A DNA stretch of 64,000 nt from Hahella sp. CCB-MM4 (GTDB lineage: Bacteria; Pseudomonadota; Gammaproteobacteria; Pseudomonadales; Oleiphilaceae), in assembly GCF_002260525.1 (NCBI RefSeq), contig NZ_MRYI01000017.1, positions 1-64,000 on the forward strand, in the 5' to 3' direction. This document shows positions 60,973 to 64,000 of the stretch, in pieces. Positions within the stretch are counted from its first letter, which is position 1; the number at the start of each line of letters is the position of its first letter. The notes below the pieces were generated by a model. It did no database searches. It was given only the letters and a program-made list of their open reading frames with translations, and was not told where the DNA came from. The position numbers and the translations under genes are program-made.

Positions 60973-62307
60973 TTAATCTCTGATTGCCCAGAATTCCATT
61001 TCCAGCCCCGGGAAGTCCGCCCCTATATGCAACGCAAATCCGCTGGACTTTGCCAGCTCGCGCCAAAAGTCGCTACCTCGATCCAATTGAAAATAGGTAA
61101 AACCGGCATGATAAGGAATCTGTCTGGGAGCAACCGGCAAAATCTGCAAACCAATCCCCGGCAGCTGTGCATTGACCAGATCCCTGATTTTTTCGACCGG
61201 AGCGATTTTCACCTGACTGGGAAAGCGTGAACGAATCTGATCCGGTTTGAGATGTGCTTTTACCGCCAGAACAAACATGGCTTTGTCTGTCAGTGAGTGG
61301 TCTTTTATAGGCGATACATAGATGCCGTACTTGCGCTCCACAAGCTCAAGCGAAACGGCTGATGTCTCGCTAACCGTGCTCATATACTGATTCAGCAGCT
61401 GTAAAAGAGGGTTAAAGCAGACCTCAGGACTATCGTGATTATATTGCGGCAGTTCAGGCGGACGCCTTTGTTGGCTGGTGAATGTCGCCAATTCGCCCGC
61501 CAATTGCAGGAGTTCACCAAACATCGTCACAGGGTGCATTGGACGAATCTGTGCCAGATGCAACAACCAGGGTTCCATCCTATTGGCCATTTGCAGCATC
61601 ATGAAATCTGCAATTTCCGAGGTACCCTGACGACCGCTATCACGAATCCGTCCGGCAAGAGCCTCCGCCCGAAGGTTCAGGCTTCCTGCCACTTCATTTA
61701 ACACACCGCTGAGCTTGGGGTGACTGCGAACATCCAGTAACGGTGGCATAAAGGCCGAATCCAGAATGATCTCACCGTCATCACGGGTCTCAACAATCCT
61801 GGCAACCGGAAGAGCTGTAAACCCACTACGGTCTTCACTTTCCAGCAATAGACGGAGATTGTGTTTTCCTACCTGAACTTTCGCGCTGTCACTATGCTCT
61901 GATGTGGAGTCGAAGGTCTCGATCTCAAGTGCATCATAACGCACCAACGATTGGGCGTTAGCTTCAAGCCGGGTATCTGTTGCCCCCTGCCTTTTAACAG
62001 GTAAGGCCAGGTAAAGAGTTTGATTTTGAATCCCTTTACCCGGCTCAAGAATATCCAGATTTACTTCGTAATCCGGGATGTTGACCGGCGTCCCGTCCGG
62101 AAAAATACAACGGCAGCGATTAACGGCAAATTTACCGAGTTTCAGCAGCGCCGTATCGATCTCGAGTTCATCAAAGCCCCAAAAGAACATACTGAGAGGA
62201 CGAACCCGTGCCTCCAGAAGACTTTCATGGTACCGGTCTTGCTGTTGAAAATGCTGCGGACGAAGGAACATTCCCTCCGTCCAGACCACTCTGTTTTCAA
62301 AAGACAT
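60973..62307 (-). CDS. tssK: T6SS baseplate protein TssK
   Basis: 444 residues, typical length. Start VVWTEGMFLRPQHFQQQDRYHESL is diagnostic. Further TssK-type segments are PMSFFWG-like RPLSMFFWGFDELEI, IHPVTMFGELLQLAGELATF and FTYFQLDRGSDFWRELAKSSGFALHIGADFPGLEMEFWAIRD. It links the baseplate to TssL/TssM. Between tssJ (14 nt) and tssL (4 nt) in the operon. Confidence 0.97.
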   Translation of the reverse strand: MSFENRVVWTEGMFLRPQHFQQQDRYHESLLEARVRPLSMFFWGFDELEIDTALLKLGKFAVNRCRCIFPDGTPVNIPDYEVNLDILEPGKGIQNQTLYLALPVKRQGATDTRLEANAQSLVRYDALEIETFDSTSEHSDSAKVQVGKHNLRLLLESEDRSGFTALPVARIVETRDDGEIILDSAFMPPLLDVRSHPKLSGVLNEVAGSLNLRAEALAGRIRDSGRQGTSEIADFMMLQMANRMEPWLLHLAQIRPMHPVTMFGELLQLAGELATFTSQQRRPPELPQYNHDSPEVCFNPLLQLLNQYMSTVSETSAVSLELVERKYGIYVSPIKDHSLTDKAMFVLAVKAHLKPDQIRSRFPSQVKIAPVEKIRDLVNAQLPGIGLQILPVAPRQIPYHAGFTYFQLDRGSDFWRELAKSSGFALHIGADFPGLEMEFWAIRD

Positions 62308-62321
62308 GCAATTTCCCCGGA

Positions 62322-62798
62322 CTATTCATAGCGCATGCTGAGGCGGTCGATAAACATGCGAAACTTGTTTCCTGTATTGGCATCTATTGGCATGACAATT
62401 TTGGTCGCAGCGTCTTCATAACGAATATATTCCGCCATAATCCCGATGTAGCGGGTACGATCATCCACTACAAGCGATTCGGTGCGCTCTTCACCGGGTG
62501 TAAATTCCTTAAACTTGGTCGTAAAAATCAGATCACGTCCCAATACCGCATCCGGGTCCTGGTACAAGGCAATGAAGTCTTCCTGCTCAAACTGCCTTTC
62601 ATTCTCCAGGGCATAAAAATTCAGGATAACGGGGGATGCACGTCCGTCCTCATCAGGATTGATATCGGTCGCAGTGGTGATATTCAGAGTGACCGTGGTG
62701 TCACGACCAACCACACCTCCTACAGTAGAACAGCCCGCTATCAACACCATCAATATGCCTGAGATGATGGGAAAGATCGTTTGTTTAAGGCATTTCAT
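62322..62798 (-). CDS. tssJ: T6SS outer-membrane lipoprotein TssJ
   Basis: 158 residues. Lipobox LIAGC (Cys23). Mature part is a TssJ transthyretin-like domain with ASPVILNFYALENERQFEQEDFIALYQDPDAVLGRDLI and the TESLVVDDRTRYIGIMAEY segments. It caps the TssJLM envelope complex in the outer membrane. It precedes tssK by 14 nt. Confidence 0.95.
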   Translation of the reverse strand: MKCLKQTIFPIISGILMVLIAGCSTVGGVVGRDTTVTLNITTATDINPDEDGRASPVILNFYALENERQFEQEDFIALYQDPDAVLGRDLIFTTKFKEFTPGEERTESLVVDDRTRYIGIMAEYIRYEDAATKIVMPIDANTGNKFRMFIDRLSMRYE

Positions 62799-63048
62799 GC
62801 CGAATTTACCTCCACAAGAATTTCCAGGACCTCCGACCCGATAATGTCATATGCCACCAGGTGACATTGAATAACCATCTATAGCCTTTCGATCCTATTC
62901 GTTTTCGTTAACCAATTTTCTGCCGAAACTTACAAATACTCTGCTTAAACGCCCTCCACCGCCGGCGAGGAGTGGGCATCAGATCTATGCGTAGAGTATA
63001 GAAACAGGTTTGCCGAAAAGCCTTATGAATATCATTATTGATAAGGCG

Positions 63049-64000
63049 TTATTTGCGGCGTTTTCCCTTCAATTCATTGAAACTCCTTTCATAATGTTCT
63101 GCGAAGGTTTCCCCGAACAGGTTCCTGAAGGTCTTTTCCGGATCTTCGCTCAGCTCTTCATAGTAGTCCTGATAGGCTTCCCAGTTCTTGCCTGAGCCGC
63201 CGAACAATGACTTACCGCGCTGCCTGGAAAAGCGTTTTTCCAGGCGCTCGGGATTGAAATTATTCATCAACTGATCATATGCACCACGTATTCCATTGAA
63301 CAGCGCAAGCTGGTGATCGGATATATCTGCAAAGGCTTCCGTGGTTGCATCAATTGCTGACAGGTATGCTTTACCCTGTTTGGCAAACAGATTCTCAATC
63401 GCATCATCCGGCGACAGAGAGAACTTCAGAGGGTTGTTTTCCGCAGCCTGAATCATCGTCAGATTCATACGAAATTCATTCTTGATTGTTTGCCGGGCTC
63501 TTAGCGCCTGCATCAATCCTTCAACACTCACCCGAACCACCTCTGCCACAATCGGTGTGAGCTGGCTTAACTGCTCCTTGCTCAACCCGGCCAAGCCAAG
63601 GGCCTGCGCCAGGTTCAAGGCCTGCTCCGGGGTCATTGCGGCTTGTTTGGCTGATGCCGTAGCCTTGGGGGACTCTTGAGGGGCAGACTTTTCCGCTGGA
63701 GCCTCTTTCTGGGACTTTTGAGGCTTACCAATCAGATCATCCAGGCCGGCTTCTGTTTTTGCCGGAGCCTCTTTTTTAGGCAACCCCTCTTTGGGCGGCT
63801 GCGCAACAACTTCTTCCTTAGGTTGAACTCCAGACATCGAGGCATCTTTCTGTTCCTGAAGCCAGGGACTTTTCCCGGGCACCGGCGTCTCGTCCGAGGG
63901 TATTTCCGCACCAAACTTGGACTCAAGAAGGCTATCGCTCAAAGGATCACGGGGAGGAATAGGCGCCGGCTTATCTTCATCTACCAACAGTTTGTCTTCG
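63049..64000 (-). CDS. tagH: T6SS FHA-domain protein TagH (C-terminal part; gene runs off the window)
   Basis: At least 316 codons, open to the window edge, so the N-terminal FHA domain must lie upstream of 64000. Visible are a Pro/Lys/Glu/Ala-rich linker (first about 110 residues) and then the TagH C-terminal domain (VRVSVEGLMQALRARQTIKNEFR, NNPLKFSLSPDDAIENLF, AFADISDHQLALFNGIRGAYDQLMNNFNPERLEKRF and a C-terminal EDPEKTFRNLFGETFAEHYERSFNEL). Such proteins read phospho-Thr marks set by PpkA and promote assembly. First of the operon shown here, 250 nt before tssJ. Confidence 0.93.
   Translation of the reverse strand, partial: EDKLLVDEDKPAPIPPRDPLSDSLLESKFGAEIPSDETPVPGKSPWLQEQKDASMSGVQPKEEVVAQPPKEGLPKKEAPAKTEAGLDDLIGKPQKSQKEAPAEKSAPQESPKATASAKQAAMTPEQALNLAQALGLAGLSKEQLSQLTPIVAEVVRVSVEGLMQALRARQTIKNEFRMNLTMIQAAENNPLKFSLSPDDAIENLFAKQGKAYLSAIDATTEAFADISDHQLALFNGIRGAYDQLMNNFNPERLEKRFSRQRGKSLFGGSGKNWEAYQDYYEELSEDPEKTFRNLFGETFAEHYERSFNELKGKRRK

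Overview
The window reads as a chromosome segment of a Gram-negative gammaproteobacterium. Supporting signs are RapA, YigZ, a YggG/LoiP-type M48 lipoprotein, YqgE/AlgH, many Sec and lipoprotein signals, a complete phosphonate (2-aminoethylphosphonate) operon and a type VI secretion system (T6SS). Gene content fits a marine or host-associated member of the Oceanospirillales type. That placement is an inference from gene content, not from a marker gene.

Layout. 1-880: the edge of an IS3-family element, one small ORF and a gene-poor stretch with palindromes. 883-10800 (minus): a 3177-residue Sec-exported Rhs/YD-repeat protein with a deaminase-like C-terminal tip, followed by a small probable immunity gene. 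11036-21025: housekeeping and miscellaneous genes (rapA, a YkgJ protein, yigZ, an M48 protease, a long FabG, YitT, GFA, a sterol-desaturase-like hydroxylase). 21271-24694 (plus): a T6SS spike-loading module (DUF6484, DUF4150/PAAR-like, DUF2169, TIGR02270) with no VgrG or obvious effector. 24905-32712 (plus): a GntR/UTRA regulator, then a tightly overlapping operon for 2-aminoethylphosphonate uptake and breakdown (binding protein, ATPase, fused permease, PhnW, PhnX, EamA transporter). A PhnZ-like HD oxygenase and an SMR transporter lie nearby on the other strand (33593-34535). 34799-40763: a DASS transporter, a periplasmic binding protein, a lipoprotein, a GT1 glycosyltransferase and an autotransporter-type beta-barrel protein.

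40856-64000 is mostly T6SS. On the minus strand from the right edge come tagH (partial), tssJ, tssK, tssL, tssM, tagF, pppA and a coupled 82-residue membrane protein. hcp is on the plus strand with its own terminator. Then, on the minus strand, come a LysM/TPR lipoprotein, a PpkA-type receptor kinase, a NodB-domain lipoprotein, a TPR lipoprotein, an AlgH-like protein, vgrG, an AHH-nuclease effector, an Imm11 immunity protein, an Imm49-like protein and an inactive ketoacyl-synthase-like protein. The tube, sheath, baseplate and ClpV genes are not in the window and probably lie beyond position 64000.

How the parts fit. The T6SS carries a full Thr-phosphorylation circuit: the PpkA kinase with a periplasmic sensor, the PppA phosphatase and the FHA protein TagH. 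TssL has a candidate phospho-Thr motif near its N-terminus. TssL lacks a peptidoglycan-binding domain, and the LysM and NodB lipoproteins next to ppkA could supply wall anchoring or remodelling. The phosphonate genes share a HutC-type palindrome before the regulator and before the binding-protein gene, which suggests autoregulated control. Several short tandem arrays (7, 15, 19, about 18.5 and 20 bp periods) sit in or beside genes, and a possible 17-codon leader ORF with an A8/T8 hairpin precedes hcp.
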